Source: Bryoerythrophyllum caledonicum (taxonomy: Eukaryota; Streptophyta; Bryopsida; Pottiales; Pottiaceae). Taken from it: a stretch of DNA of 64,000 nt. Below, in pieces: positions 12,905 through 23,363 of the stretch (the first letter of the stretch is position 1; the number at the start of each line of letters is the position of its first letter). The stretch covers positions 23,600,786-23,664,785 of the forward strand of contig OZ020519.1 in the NCBI GenBank assembly GCA_963971425.1, in the 5' to 3' direction. Under the pieces are notes generated by a model. It was given only the letters and a program-made list of their open reading frames with translations. It searched no databases and had not been told where the DNA came from. Made by a program: the position numbers and the translations under genes.

Positions 12905-13780
12905 TCATAGGGTTGGGTGCGTACACAAGCGGGTCAAGCGCGCACCTTCGAGCCACGCGCGCAATATTGGGGGCCGGGCGGGTACCATTGAGGGTCGGGC
13001 GCGTACCATTGAGTGTTGGGCGCGTACCACTGAGAGTTGGCTGCGTACCATTGAGGGTCGGCCGCGTACCGTTAGGGTCCAGGTGCGCAACACTAGCGGC
13101 CTCGCGCATACCATTGTGAGCCGCACATGCACCTGCTTCTCGTGCGCATACGGTTAGGATCTGGGCGCATACCAATAGGGGTTGGGGGCGTGCGCATAGG
13201 AGGTTGGGCGCATACCAATAGGGGTGGGGCACGCGCGCATAAGGGATTGGGCGCGTACAATAGGGGTTAGGTGCACGCGCATAGAAGGTTGGGCGTACAC
13301 GCTTATAGGGTCGCGCGTGTGCACGGTTTGGAAGTTGGGTTTTCTTTGGACATGAACTTCACACCACTAACACCACAAAATGGACCGGGCGCATATTTAA
13401 ATGGGTCGGGCACGTATCAATAGGGGTCGGGCACGCACGCGCATAGGGGGCTAGGCCCACACGCTTGTGCGGTCGCGCGTGTGCGCGGATTGGAAGTTGG
13501 GTTCTTTTTTAACATGAACTTTACACCACTAACACCACTAAATGGATCAGGCGCATACGTAAATGGGTCGGGCGCGCACAGGGGGCTAAGCGCACGCGTG
13601 GCTTAGAAGTTAGGTTCATTGTGGACATAAGCTTTACTCCATTTAATACCACAAAATGGGTCAAGCGCATATCAAAATAGATAGGACGCATACGAATATG
13701 AGTCGGACGCATATCTAAATGGGTCAGACGCGTACCAATAGGGGTCGGGCGCACACGTTGTAGTGTCGCGTACGTATACG
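12905..13780 (+). repeat. 21-bp tandem array, X1 left arm
   Basis: Many variants of a 21-bp unit such as GGTCGGGCGCGTACCATTGA(G), with invariant GGGCGCGTACC-like cores. The early units are strictly 21 bp apart; later units are more degenerate and spaced by TTGGAAGTTGGG and TGAACTTTACACC segments. Because 21 is a multiple of three, the array creates long meaningless open frames on both strands. Confidence 0.85.
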
Positions 13781-14109
13781 GGTTGGATTAGGGTTCATTG
13801 TGGACATGAACTTTACACCACTAAAAGCATGTCCGCCCCTTCTACACCAACCCAAAGCAGCTAAAAATTTCTTGAAGAATTCAAATGTACAAACTCCATC
13901 ATTTTGACTAATTTCATATATTATATATTTTTTGGGACAATACATATGATATATAGAGTACTTATTAATCTGAGGCGAGATCATCACAAAACAAAAATAT
14001 AAGATTAATGGAACATTTATACACATTTTTTCTTTAGGAATTTCATGGAAATTAGTCTATTTTAAATATTTTTTTGGTAATTTATGATCTACTTGGGGTC
14101 TCCAAGTGG

Positions 14110-14211
14110 CTCAACTAGGGCCCTTAGTGATCAAGCATTTAGGATTTAGGGTTTAGAAATACAAAGCATTTAGGATTTAGGCGTCTTAGGGTTTAGGGTT
14201 TAGGGTTTAGG
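14110..14211 (+). repeat. Interstitial TTTAGGG telomere-like repeats
   Basis: Several TTTAGGG and TTTAGGA units, including three consecutive TTTAGGG near 14190-14208. This is the plant-type telomere repeat as a short internal tract. Confidence 0.7.
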
Positions 14212-14358
14212 ATCCCTGGGAGATCTTTCGTTTTAATTTTTTAGCATTTTGAAATCATAGCCTTAGAAAATCTTGTAACCGGCACTGTGTTTATAAATGG
14301 CTTGAGTTCTTTACAATCTTATATCTAATTTTGCTACCTATGTAGAAAAAGAAGAAGA

Positions 14359-14433
14359 ACACCAGACCCCTATGGGTTGGCGTGAATGTAGTGTCCGTTT
14401 GACCTACCCTTGATGATATGCCCACAGGACATA
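14359..14433 (-). other. Two 3' UTR hairpins of the truncated LINE
   Basis: On the minus strand, TATGTCC-TGT-GGGCATA (14417-14433) forms a stem. ACGCCA with TGGTGT, plus inner ACCC/GGGGT pairing, forms a second (14359-14383). Both occupy the same places as hairpins at 42803-42821 and 42854-42880 in the full copy, with several paired bases changed together. Confidence 0.65.
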
Positions 14434-14790
14434 ACAACAGTGGTATAGGACTACTAACCCCTCTCAGGGTGGACACTGTATAACAGAAACCAAGAACCAA
14501 TACACTGTAAAGTGATTGTTTGGGGTGTATTCTGTTGTATAAAAGTAGAAGGTTGGTTTCGTTGGTCGTCACATTGTTGACATTGCGAGGTTGTTTGAAA
14601 AATACATGGTTGTGTTGTAGCGGTGGTCCGGGTTCGGTTCCCGTTGTTCTCGTTTGAGCATCGTTACGATCATCTGGTGCTATCGAGCTAGAGGGCAGCA
14701 AATTCCATCAACTTGGGCCCCTATATTGTGACAAGGTTACTATTATAAATAAAGATGGTTATATTTCACTACTTTTTTGAATAGTTGGAT

Positions 14791-15303
14791 TTATGGTGGT
14801 TGTACGTCTGTTGGTAGTGGCTCTCCGCTTTCTATTTTTCTTTTGTGTAATATTATGGACATGGCATGGTGTATAGCAATTGTGTTTATTTCTCTAAATG
14901 TATTTTTTATAAGTTTCTTTGGTATTTTGAGTTTGGTTTTTAGGATTTTCATAGGAGGGATGTATGTAGATGCTCTGGCACCTGCTGTAATTACTATTAG
15001 TGGTTCAACTATCCAACCTTTGTTGATAATATCGTTGATGAGAGGTTGGTATTTTTCTATCTTTCTCTCAATGGTATCTGGTGAGAATCTGTCATTACAG
15101 TATGTGAATTCTATAAATTGTACCTTTAAATTGATATTGGGAGATGTAGGGAGGTTTGATTGGTAGGGTAGTCCTTTTATGCATAGTAGGTCTGGTTTTA
15201 GTCGTGCATTACATTGGCATCTTTGTTGTACGCATGTACATGGTAATAGCCATGGAGGGATTGTATTCTCTGGTGGTTTATCATTACTTGTGCCCGCATT
15301 CAT
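14791..15303 (-). pseudogene. LINE ORF2 remnant: restriction-like endonuclease
   Basis: The 170-codon frame starts at MNAGTSNDKPPENTIPPWLL and aligns with the C-terminus of the full-length ORF2. It keeps ARLKPDLLC (the PD motif), IEFTYCNDRF (the acidic core) and IEKYQPLI (the K/Y motif) of the PD-(D/E)XK-type endonuclease known from R2/CRE-like LINEs and Dualen. It also keeps the conserved LIVITAGARAST segment. The lineage was therefore under coding constraint before truncation. Confidence 0.88.
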
Positions 15304-15327
15304 GAGGGTATAACATCTTGAATTTTT

Positions 15328-16570
15328 TTATGAGACTAGTAGTTTTTTAATTTCCCAAACTGCTTTATTGTGTCTTTTTGTTCTAAGCGCATGTATATGG
15401 TATTGCTTGCATTTTAGCAGTACATGTAACCATGTGTCTGGATCTTGGGAGTCGCATATTGAGCATGTGATTGATGGATATAATTCTCTGCCAAAAAATA
15501 GTTGTTTTCTAGCATTGCCCATATATTGACCATGTCTTAGTTTTAGGAGGCATGTTTTTTGGGAGTGTGTTACGTGTTTATTAGTCCAAAATTCATTGGA
15601 TAGTTTATCGTCAATGTCAGTGTTACTTATCCATTTATTTATATTGGGGAAATTTGTTGTAATGTCTGTTAAGTTATGTTCTTTGTCATATTTGATAATA
15701 TGCTTTTCAAGGAATCTTATAGGGCCTTTATCTGGGGTTTCGTCCATAGAATGCCACCAGTCTCTCTGAAAGTAATATGGTGTAGAATGTGCAAATTCAT
15801 GTGGTAGGGCTGCATTGTGGTAATCTTTGTCTCTACCTTGTTTGGCTAGTTCGTCAGCTTTTTCGTTGCCATCTATATTTGCGTGAGCTCGTACTTTGTA
15901 CAATGATGTAGGTTGTGTTCTTTGTTGCAAAAGTGTTACTATATCTTGTAGAATGGTTTTATCCGGGTGGTTATTATGTTGGGTGGGGTGTTTGAGTTGT
16001 GTTTGGATATTGTACAGGCCATTTAAACAGTCTGTGAAAGTGTGTGCAGGTTCATTAGGGTATTTGGAGGTAATATTTTGTAGGGTTGTGTATATTTCCA
16101 TTATTTCAGCTCTAAATATGTTTTGTAAACCTGGGAGTCTTATGGCTAGTTCTATATTTTTGGATTGATTGTATATTCCATATCCTGCAGTTTCACGAGT
16201 CCAGTGATTGCCCATATCTTGTGGTGGGAGAAATGAACCATCAGTATAGTAGCAGTATTGTGATAAGAATTTGGGTTGTTTATCATTTATGAAGTTAGGA
16301 ATTGTTGTTGTATTGTAGTTTGTGACTAAGTTGTCTGTTGGATATGTGAGTGTGTTCCATTCTTTGCTTTTGTTAACTTGTGTATTTAGTTGTGTTGGCG
16401 GGGCAATTTGTATGTATGGTTGAGGGATTTGGAGTTTGTTAAAAATTGTGGTTAGGGCGGTGATTTGTTCATTATTTCCAACACTGGTGTTTTTATGGTG
16501 TACACATAATATGTGAAGAGCAGAAGGTTCTATTCGTGTTTTAGTAAATTCGGGTGGTTTTGTTGGTTCT
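15328..16570 (-). pseudogene. LINE ORF2 remnant: linker, RNase H, CCHC finger
   Basis: The minus-strand frame is open from the truncation point at 16570 to a TAA at 15328-15330. It contains the RNase H motifs YYTDGSF, FRAEIMEIY, FTDCLNGLYN and KVRAHANIDGNEKADELAKQ, so all expected acidic residues and the histidine are present. A finger CSICDSQDPDTWLHVLLKC (CX2CX9HX4C) and the RHNKAVWEIKKLL motif follow. The TAA is the one stop separating it from the endonuclease frame. The full-length homologue reads through this position. Confidence 0.88.
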
Positions 16571-16719
16571 CTATGTAGGAAAACTAATTAGCAAAGGAAA
16601 TAAAACGATCCAAAGAAGTAAATTATAGAGTGCGTTACCCTTCTCTTTATTTTATACACTTAGTCCAAGACTTTAATGACCCTAATCAATTCAAGAGCTT
16701 TGATTATTGTTTTTATAAG

Positions 16720-16945
16720 CGCACGCCCGACCCCTATTGGTACGTGCCCAACCTATTTAGGTACGCGCCCAACTCATATTCGTATGTGCCCTATCCATAT
16801 CAGAACGCGCCTGACCCATTTAATGGTGTTGAATGGAGTGAAGCTTATGTCTACAATAATCCTAAGCCACGCGCACGCCCAACCCTTGCCTTTTGACACG
16901 CGCCTAGCCCGAATAGTATGCGCCTGCCCCGTGTTTGCACGGGCG
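16720..16945 (-). repeat. 21-bp tandem array, X1 right arm
   Basis: Units such as CGACCCCTATTGGTACG(TGCC) repeat at 21-bp spacing. They are the reverse-complement orientation of the left-arm array, so X1 carries the arrays as inverted arms. Confidence 0.8.
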
Positions 16946-17111
16946 CAATCCTTTAGTCTGAGTGTGAGTCACGTAGTTGCCATCATGGCAGTGGATAAAT
17001 TCATTTACCTATCATCGTGGTCAAACAAGCATTGATCCTAATCAAACATAGAACAACCTTTATCAGACGGACGGTCGGACGGACGGACGCCGGAACAACC
17101 CAGGGCGGTAA

Positions 17112-17692
17112 TAGCCTATTTCAAATAGACAATTTCTAGGTCAAATAGATAGTAGCCATATCATATATCAATTCATGAATTATTCTAAGGCAACACTACT
17201 AAGAATGTTGAGTAATTAAACTATTGAAATAAGCATGTTGAGTAATTAGACTATTGATCTATTGATCTATTGATCTATTGATCTATTGATCTATTGATTT
17301 ATTAATCATGAAATGCAAGCATTTGAGTGGCATGAAATATTGAATGGATGTTGAGTAATTAATCTATTGATCTATTTTCTACTTGATTATGCTAATCACT
17401 CAAGCTTCGTCCACTAACATACACACTCAAGATTTTTTAATTTTCAATGTAGTGCAATGTTTGTTTCTCCTTCTTGATTTACTTATGTGCTCAAAATCTA
17501 ATGGACAACTTTTCATATCAAAACTAATAAAGAATCAATCTAAGGACACTATTTCACTATTATGCCTATTCAAATCTCTTTTAGAATCCCCAAGTTCTAT
17601 CTATTCACGTTTACGCTCTATTTCCAAAATTAGATAGCTAATGAACCTTTTCACACTTGAAAAAAAGTTAAAATTGAAAATTCAATTGTTCA
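17112..17692 (-). repeat. LTR-related fossil fragment, right part
   Basis: Continues the LTR-like fragment of 12467-12734 after the X1 insertion. GGTAATAGCC, TCAAATAGAC and the ACATACACACTCAAGAT block correspond to 54570 onward and to 27530-27560 of the Gypsy LTRs, at clearly lower identity. No 5-bp duplication is visible around the reconstructed outer edges, so I cannot say whether it was a solo LTR. Confidence 0.55.
17245..17300 (+). repeat. 8-bp tandem repeat (ATTGATCT)n
   Basis: About six units of ATTGATCT in a row, with one degenerate unit at the end. It lies in the LTR-like fragment. Confidence 0.9.
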
Positions 17693-17760
17693 CTATGTTA
17701 TTTTGCACGGTCTGGAACACTTGTAGATTCTCACAAGCTTAAAAAACTCATTGGCCTTAA

Positions 17761-18569
17761 CCCTTTGGCATCCATGGGACCCAAAATGAGACAATTTAGG
17801 TGTTAAACTCAATTTCCATGAATGACCCAAAATGAGGAATTAGGTTGTGAAATTTGAAGTTCAGATTTGTGCACATTATATGAACACTGTGCAAAAAACA
17901 AATCATGATTTGGAGATAATAAACTCATGGAAAAGCCAGGGATACAACACAAAATACATCAAATACAACAAAATACAATGAATACCATGCCGCATACTAT
18001 GTTGTATTTCATACACATGCAAAGCAATTTTGGTCTTAAATTTTGATTGAAATTTGTCTTTCAAAGATTCTTCATTGTTTTGTGATTGTCGATCTCTCTC
18101 ATTGCGTACAAAACTTTTGTTTTAATTCATGTATGTTTGGAATATTTTTGTATACAATCAATTAGACAACAGTAAAAAAAACCATTAAGAATCTTGTACA
18201 AGTGTTTTCTTTACATACGATATGTCAATGAAAAGCTATCGGCCTAGACTCTAGTGCTCATGTGAACCTCTTTTATTCAAAGTACAAAAATTCTTGCAAG
18301 AATCTATTGATGGATAAAGGAGTGTACCCTCCAAAGTGCAAAATTCTCATTACCAATATACAATAACTTCAAACACTATAATCTTTTCCATCAATCGTTG
18401 GATCTTGTGCAATATTTTCCTAAAGCTTAGGTCATGGTTTGAGCTCAATTTTGTAAGGTTGGATACTAAAATTAGGCATTCTATCTCCTTCAAAGTTAGC
18501 TCATAGAAAAAAATCAGCACATATCTTGGTTTTGGAGAAACATGAACTTGGCGCCAAAGTGTTAAAGGG
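17761..18569 (+). mobile_element. Family C MITE, intact copy
   Basis: TTAA at 17757-17760 and 18570-18573 flanks an 809-bp element beginning CCCTTTGGC and ending GCCAAAGTGTTAAAGGG (inverted ends). It provides the uninterrupted version of the family C copy that was split by the CACTA element at 21064-57138. Confidence 0.7.
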
Positions 18570-18573
18570 TTAA

Positions 18574-19311
18574 TGTCACATGGTGGTTTCAAAGCAACCA
18601 ACTGTACCAAGTCATATGAAGATGAGGCTTCACCATATCTTACATTTGCTGTGGGGAATAGAGATGCTGGTGTAGGGGACATGTCACCTACAACAGATGT
18701 GGACTTATGGAAGGTTTACAGTCATAACGATAATCACCATTTGTACCTAGGTTCAAAACACAGCAGTAAAGGAAGATTAATGAACGGAGATGACATCCAC
18801 ATTTGAAACCATATCAAAGGGAAAGATTAAATATCCATCTAATGAATGTTGTGGTCTGTAATATCGCATCAGGATAAGTTACTCTAAACATTGATCCATG
18901 CCACAACATTCAGACCGTCCATCCATACATCCACAATTTGAAATTCAATGCCCTTGCATAGAAAGGGATGATGAAGGGGTGCCATGTCCTTGGCCCAACA
19001 TCATCAACGTGGCTCGCAATCACCCATGAAATAAAATTTCCCAAACCACTGGAATATAAGCTTATGGACCATGGTCCTTCCCTTAGATCCCCTTTCCATT
19101 TACAATCCCTTGCATGCTCCTCCATTACATTTCTAAGCATTATTTTTGTTTTTTTAACATCTCAACTTGAAACACAAAAATAAATGAATCAATAAACCAT
19201 GAAGAAGGGTGACTCTGCCACAACTACTTTTGACTATTTTCCAATAATAGTTGTTACGGCATCTTTCACATCACGCCTTGTCTCCATTGTGCAACGGAAC
19301 TGATATCGGCG
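18574..19311. other. No gene seen
   Basis: Interval between MITEs C and B. Short open frames exist without recognisable motifs. Confidence 0.4.
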
Positions 19312-19712
19312 AAGGTTGGATGACCCATAACCACCACGAACCCCATAACGGATAAGCAAAAGTGTACCAAAACCACCACAGACCCACCCCATTTCCGAAA
19401 TTTTAGGAAGTCATATATGATTGGGTGTCAGTTCATGATAGGTTCAAAGCTGCCGGTTTTTAGTCAATGCAGAAGTGGTTTTTAGTACAACTTAGTGTGG
19501 AAATAGAGAGTTGTGTATGTCGAGGAATGGGTCACGGCTTACTATCCACTTTGAAAATTTGTAGCAATTTCAATATGAAGAAATAAACGGTCACGACAAT
19601 TGCAATATTCATGAAATCCTATTTTGAATTCCCAAAAAATGTCTTACCACGTATACAAATGCTATAAATAGTTCAGCAAGCTTAAGTTGGTGGTTATAGG
19701 TCATCCAACCTT
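19312..19712 (+). mobile_element. Family B MITE, uninterrupted copy
   Basis: Inverted ends AAGGTTGGATGACCCATAAC and, read inward from the right, AAGGTTGGATGACCTATAAC. The second copy (57730-59086) carries a family A insertion at its TTAA. This copy shows the intact site AGCTTAAGTTGG near 19679. Confidence 0.7.
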
Positions 19713-19756
19713 ACATGTATGATCAACCATTCTTTACACACGCACAACACTTCATA

Positions 19757-20090
19757 TACCGTAAACCCCCATAACCAATCAAATCTAGTAATAGATAACT
19801 ACAATATTGGGGTGTATTCAATCCACTTCCATTTCATCACCACCCACTAATTCCAAATGGAGATTATGGAGGTTTGCTAGAGTGACCTCTTGCTTATGGT
19901 CAGCGTTTTTGGAGGCTTATCTATTAGCGGCCACTAACTAATATGGCATTACACTTTGAAAATTAATAACTAATTCACATTTCATTGGAAAAAAATAAAA
20001 ATCACTCGAGTTGAAATTGTGATTCTATTGGCTATCATTGAAAAATGAATACATTATTATTTGGGCTCTCCATATGCACATTGCTAACCC
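19757..20090 (+). repeat. Family F repeat, copy 2
   Basis: Homologous to 2038-2345 (shared TTTCATTGGAAAAA and CATATGCACATTGCTA blocks). Non-coding. Confidence 0.5.
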
Positions 20091-20149
20091 TTTAGGATGA
20101 GTGGGGGACCATATATATAGTCACATATTTTACTCTTAACATTAAAAAA

Positions 20150-20470
20150 ATGTATTAAAATTTAGCAAGACATACACCTTTGGATTGTAGATTCTTCAAC
20201 TAGCATCTTTCATTTGGAGGTCATTTCAATATGTGAACCTTATTGTGCTCAAATACGACACCATACATTTAAAATTCATGACCATTTTGCAACTTCTCAA
20301 GCATGTAGTAGGTGCAATAAGGATCTAAATTAGAAATGTCATGTCTTATTGAATCGGGCACAACACAAATTCAAATTCTTATAAGTATTGTATACATCAA
20401 TTCTTTCACCTTGTATATCAAATACAGAAAAAAAAATCATGTTGCAACCCAGATGTGGCTTCTCAGACGT
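20150..20470 (+). repeat. Partial element E-like fragment
   Basis: Resembles 11398-11520 (CACCTTTGGATTG, CATCTTTCATTTGGAGGTCA). It ends in CAGACGTTTAA, like the inner side of the E terminus, just before the family C insertion. Confidence 0.45.
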
Positions 20471-21627
20471 TTAACCCATTAACGCCTATTATGTTTCTCC
20501 AATACCAAGATATGTGCTGGTATTTTTCTTTGAATTCAATTTGATGGAAATATAATGCCTAATTTTAGTATCCAACCTTACAAAATTGAACTCAACCCAT
20601 GACCTCAACTTTAGGGAAAATTTACACAACATCCAACGGTTAATGGAATAGATTATAGTGTTTAAAGCGAATGTATGTTGGTTATGAAAATTGTGGACAT
20701 TGAAGGGTATACTACTATATCCATCAATAGATTCTTGCAAAAAAATTGTACTTTGAATAAAAGCGGTTTGCATGTGCACTAGATTGATAGCTTCACATTG
20801 ACATATCATAAGTGAAGAAAACATTTATACATGATTATTGATGATTTTACCTTTGTCTACTTGATTGTATATGTAAATGTTCCAAATTTTTGAATTAAAA
20901 CGGAAGTTTTGTATGTGATGAGAGAGATCAACAATCACAAAATAATGAAGAATATTTGAAAGAAAATTTCAATCAAAATTTAAGACCAAAATCAATTTGC
21001 ATGTGAATGAGATACAACATAGTATGTGGCATGGTATTCATTGTATTTAAGTGTATTTGATGTCACTACTAGAAATCCAGGGATAAAAAACTAGAGCACA
21101 AATAACTAGCCAGGAAACAATTACTCTGGAACAACTGAAGTGCCTATATCCGGCTGCAAAACTGCTCGAGTAATTTCGTAGTAACTGAATTTTTTGCGGG
21201 CAGAAGAGGGATGAAAGCCACATCACTCCTAGTAATGTTTGAGTTATAATTCCTATGTTTTCATCGAATTATTGTCCGGTTGTGCTAATATGGCAAATAC
21301 GTTGGTGACGTGGATTGTGCTTTAGTAATTCATTTGTAATACACTTGAAAATAACTACTATATAACTATAAAATTAACTCAGGCAATAATATAATTTATG
21401 ACTAAAAAATAACTCGTGGATCGAGCCTTAGTAATTTATTTGTATTTAATTGGACGGTGGACCGTGGATGAAATTGATTTTGATTGAATCTAGGTCAATC
21501 TACTCACCTCCAATCTATTTTTGAGCATTTTTGAGGCCTCCATTTTGAAGAAGAAGAACACAAGGGGCAATTCAAATTTTGGCCAGGTGAGCACCACTCC
21601 ATTAAATTTTATAAGTTATATCAATTG

Positions 21628-21975
21628 TCATTCTGTAGTTGTTTTTTTGTAAATATATGGTTATTGTGTAGTAGTTATTTAGTCATTTCAAAATATTACT
21701 TTTGCTTTGTTATGCCATTCTGTAGTCATGTCAAGTCATTGTATAATTGTTTATGAATAAATATATAGATATTGCGTAATAATTATTTAGTCAATTCAAA
21801 GTAACACTTCTGCTTTGTTTTGTCATTCTATAGTTATATCAAAGTCATTGTATAGTTGTTTATGAGTAAATATATAGTTACTATGTAGTAAATATTTAGT
21901 CATTTCAAAGTAATACTTCTGCTTTGTTCTGTCATTATGTAGTTATGTCAGAGTCATTGTATAGTTACAATTTAT
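21628..21975 (+). repeat. About 108-bp tandem repeat in CACTA arm
   Basis: Units beginning GTCATTCTGTAGTT recur near 21628, 21714, 21822 and 21930, spaced by 86, 108 and 108 bp, with TTTAGTCATTTCAAAGTAA inside each. Confidence 0.7.
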
Positions 21976-22764
21976 TAGTATTTAGTCACTATATAGTAAT
22001 GCATTTGCATGGATTGTTTGATTACAACTATCTTTGGTGGCCTCACAGTACTATGTCACTGGGAGATTTAAATAATACCACCTGGGAGATTCAGTAATAC
22101 CACCTGGAAGATTTAGAGATATATTGATACTTTAGAATACCCAACTCTTGAAGCTCAGCCATGACTGAAGATTGGTTTTTGATTAGGTATGTATTTTTTG
22201 GCATTGGTAGGGATTTTGGTACTATATTCTAGCTCAGACTTTGGTGCATTTTGTTAAATGGGACAATACATAAGTATTTATATATTATCATACTTGTAAA
22301 CTAATCACTATGCATATGTAGGTTTTTTGGGCGCATGTTGTGCACGCAATCCCTATATATAGATACTTAATAACTAAAAAATTGTCTTCAAAATAACTCC
22401 CTAATCACTATGTAATCACTAGATAATTACTCTAGAATCATTTTATTTGATAAGTTATATTAACCCAACAATAACTAAAGAATAACTATTTATAATTGTG
22501 TAATATCTAAAAAATCACTAAAAATTAACTGGATAAATATTTAAAAACTTTAGAACAATTATACAGTAACAAGAGAATAACTGAGACATAACCACGGTTG
22601 TTCCGGCGTCCGTCCGTCCGGTAGTGTCTATCTGTTCGGCTGTCTGTCCAATAAAGGCTGATGTCCGTCCAATGAGGGTCAACCCTAGTTTGACCATGGC
22701 TTGTGGTAAATCAATTTACCCATTGCCACGAAGGCAACTACGTAGCTGACACGTCAACTACAGG

Positions 22765-23110
22765 GTCGCGCGTGTGCAGACAGGGGGCGGGCGCGTGAAG
22801 GGGCCCGACGCATACGGAGATGGGCGGGCGCATACAGAGAGGGACCGGGCACGTACTTTAAGGGTCGGGCGCGTACAGGGAGGGACCGGGTGCGTACCGT
22901 GAGGGGTCGAGTGCATACACGGAGGGACCAGGTGCATACCGTAAGGGGCCGGGCCCATAGAGGGACCAGACGCGTACCGTGAGGGGCCGGGCGCATACAA
23001 GGAGGGGCCGGATGCATACCAAAAGAAGTCGGGCGCGCCCGGTGAAGGACCGGGCGCATACCGAGAGGGGTTGGGCGCGTCCGACCAAGGTCGCGCGCGC
23101 GCTCAGAGTT
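22765..23110 (+). repeat. 21-bp tandem array, X2 left arm
   Basis: Units such as GGGACCGGGTGCGTACCGTGA at 21-bp spacing with the same GCGTACC core as in X1. Confidence 0.85.
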
Positions 23111-23363
23111 GGGCTCGTTCGTGGAGGGGGCTGGGCTGGGCGCGTTGCATCTTGGGGCACGCGCGTACGGGTATGGGATTCAGCGGTTGCGCGTGCTCTT
23201 GACGGCTTAACATGCATGAACTTCATATCGCAATGTGTATGAAAAATGTTAATCTTTTATTTATCAAAAGATGGGCAAAACACACCGTTACATCACAATG
23301 CTAGTACATATTGCAAAAGGATCAACAATTTGCCTTAACTATCAAAATACTAAGCCAAAATTG

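Larger units (their letters stand above)
14346..16570 (-). mobile_element. 5'-truncated copy of the dual-endonuclease LINE
   Basis: On the minus strand this copy reads through the last part of ORF2 and the 3' UTR. It has an open frame homologous to the linker before the RNase H, then the RNase H, a CCHC finger and the restriction-like endonuclease. It is clearly homologous to the full element at 29580-42894 but a different lineage (roughly half of residues identical by eye). CTATGTAG stands on both sides (14338-14345 and 16571-16578) as an 8-bp target duplication. The 3' end is a TTC-rich tail (TTCTTCTTCTTTTT on the minus strand). Confidence 0.9.
12743..17103 (-). mobile_element. hAT-like element X1 with 21-bp repeat arrays
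   Basis: The termini TAGGATTGTCTACATAG (left) and CTGGGTTGTTCCGGCG (right end, read inward) match the right and left termini of X2 (22593-56582), so X1 is the same family in opposite orientation. The flanking 8-mers GGAAGTAA (12735-12742) and GGCGGTAA (17104-17111) agree at 6 of 8 bases, and the 8-bp duplication in X2 is perfect. The 8-bp duplication and CA(G)-like ends suggest hAT (inference). No transposase was found, so it is non-autonomous. The inside holds GC-rich arrays at both ends and a truncated LINE. Confidence 0.65.

Noticed and set aside
12819-13232. Arg/Pro/Thr-rich repeat proteins on both strands (also at 22754-23226 and 56119-56434)
   Set aside because: The 21-bp repeat length, divisible by three, forces repetitive open frames. 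No independent start, domain or codon signal supports real genes.
12905-13300. Possible CRISPR-like array
   Set aside because: Units are contiguous 21-bp tandem repeats without unique spacers, in plant nuclear DNA, at the ends of a transposon.
14777-15166. 129-codon plus-strand hydrophobic frame
   Set aside because: Antisense of the restriction-like endonuclease in the truncated LINE.
12467-17692. Interpretation of the split LTR-like fragment as a solo LTR
   Set aside because: The 5-mers outside the apparent edges (TGCAG and CTATG) do not match, so only an LTR-related fragment is claimed.
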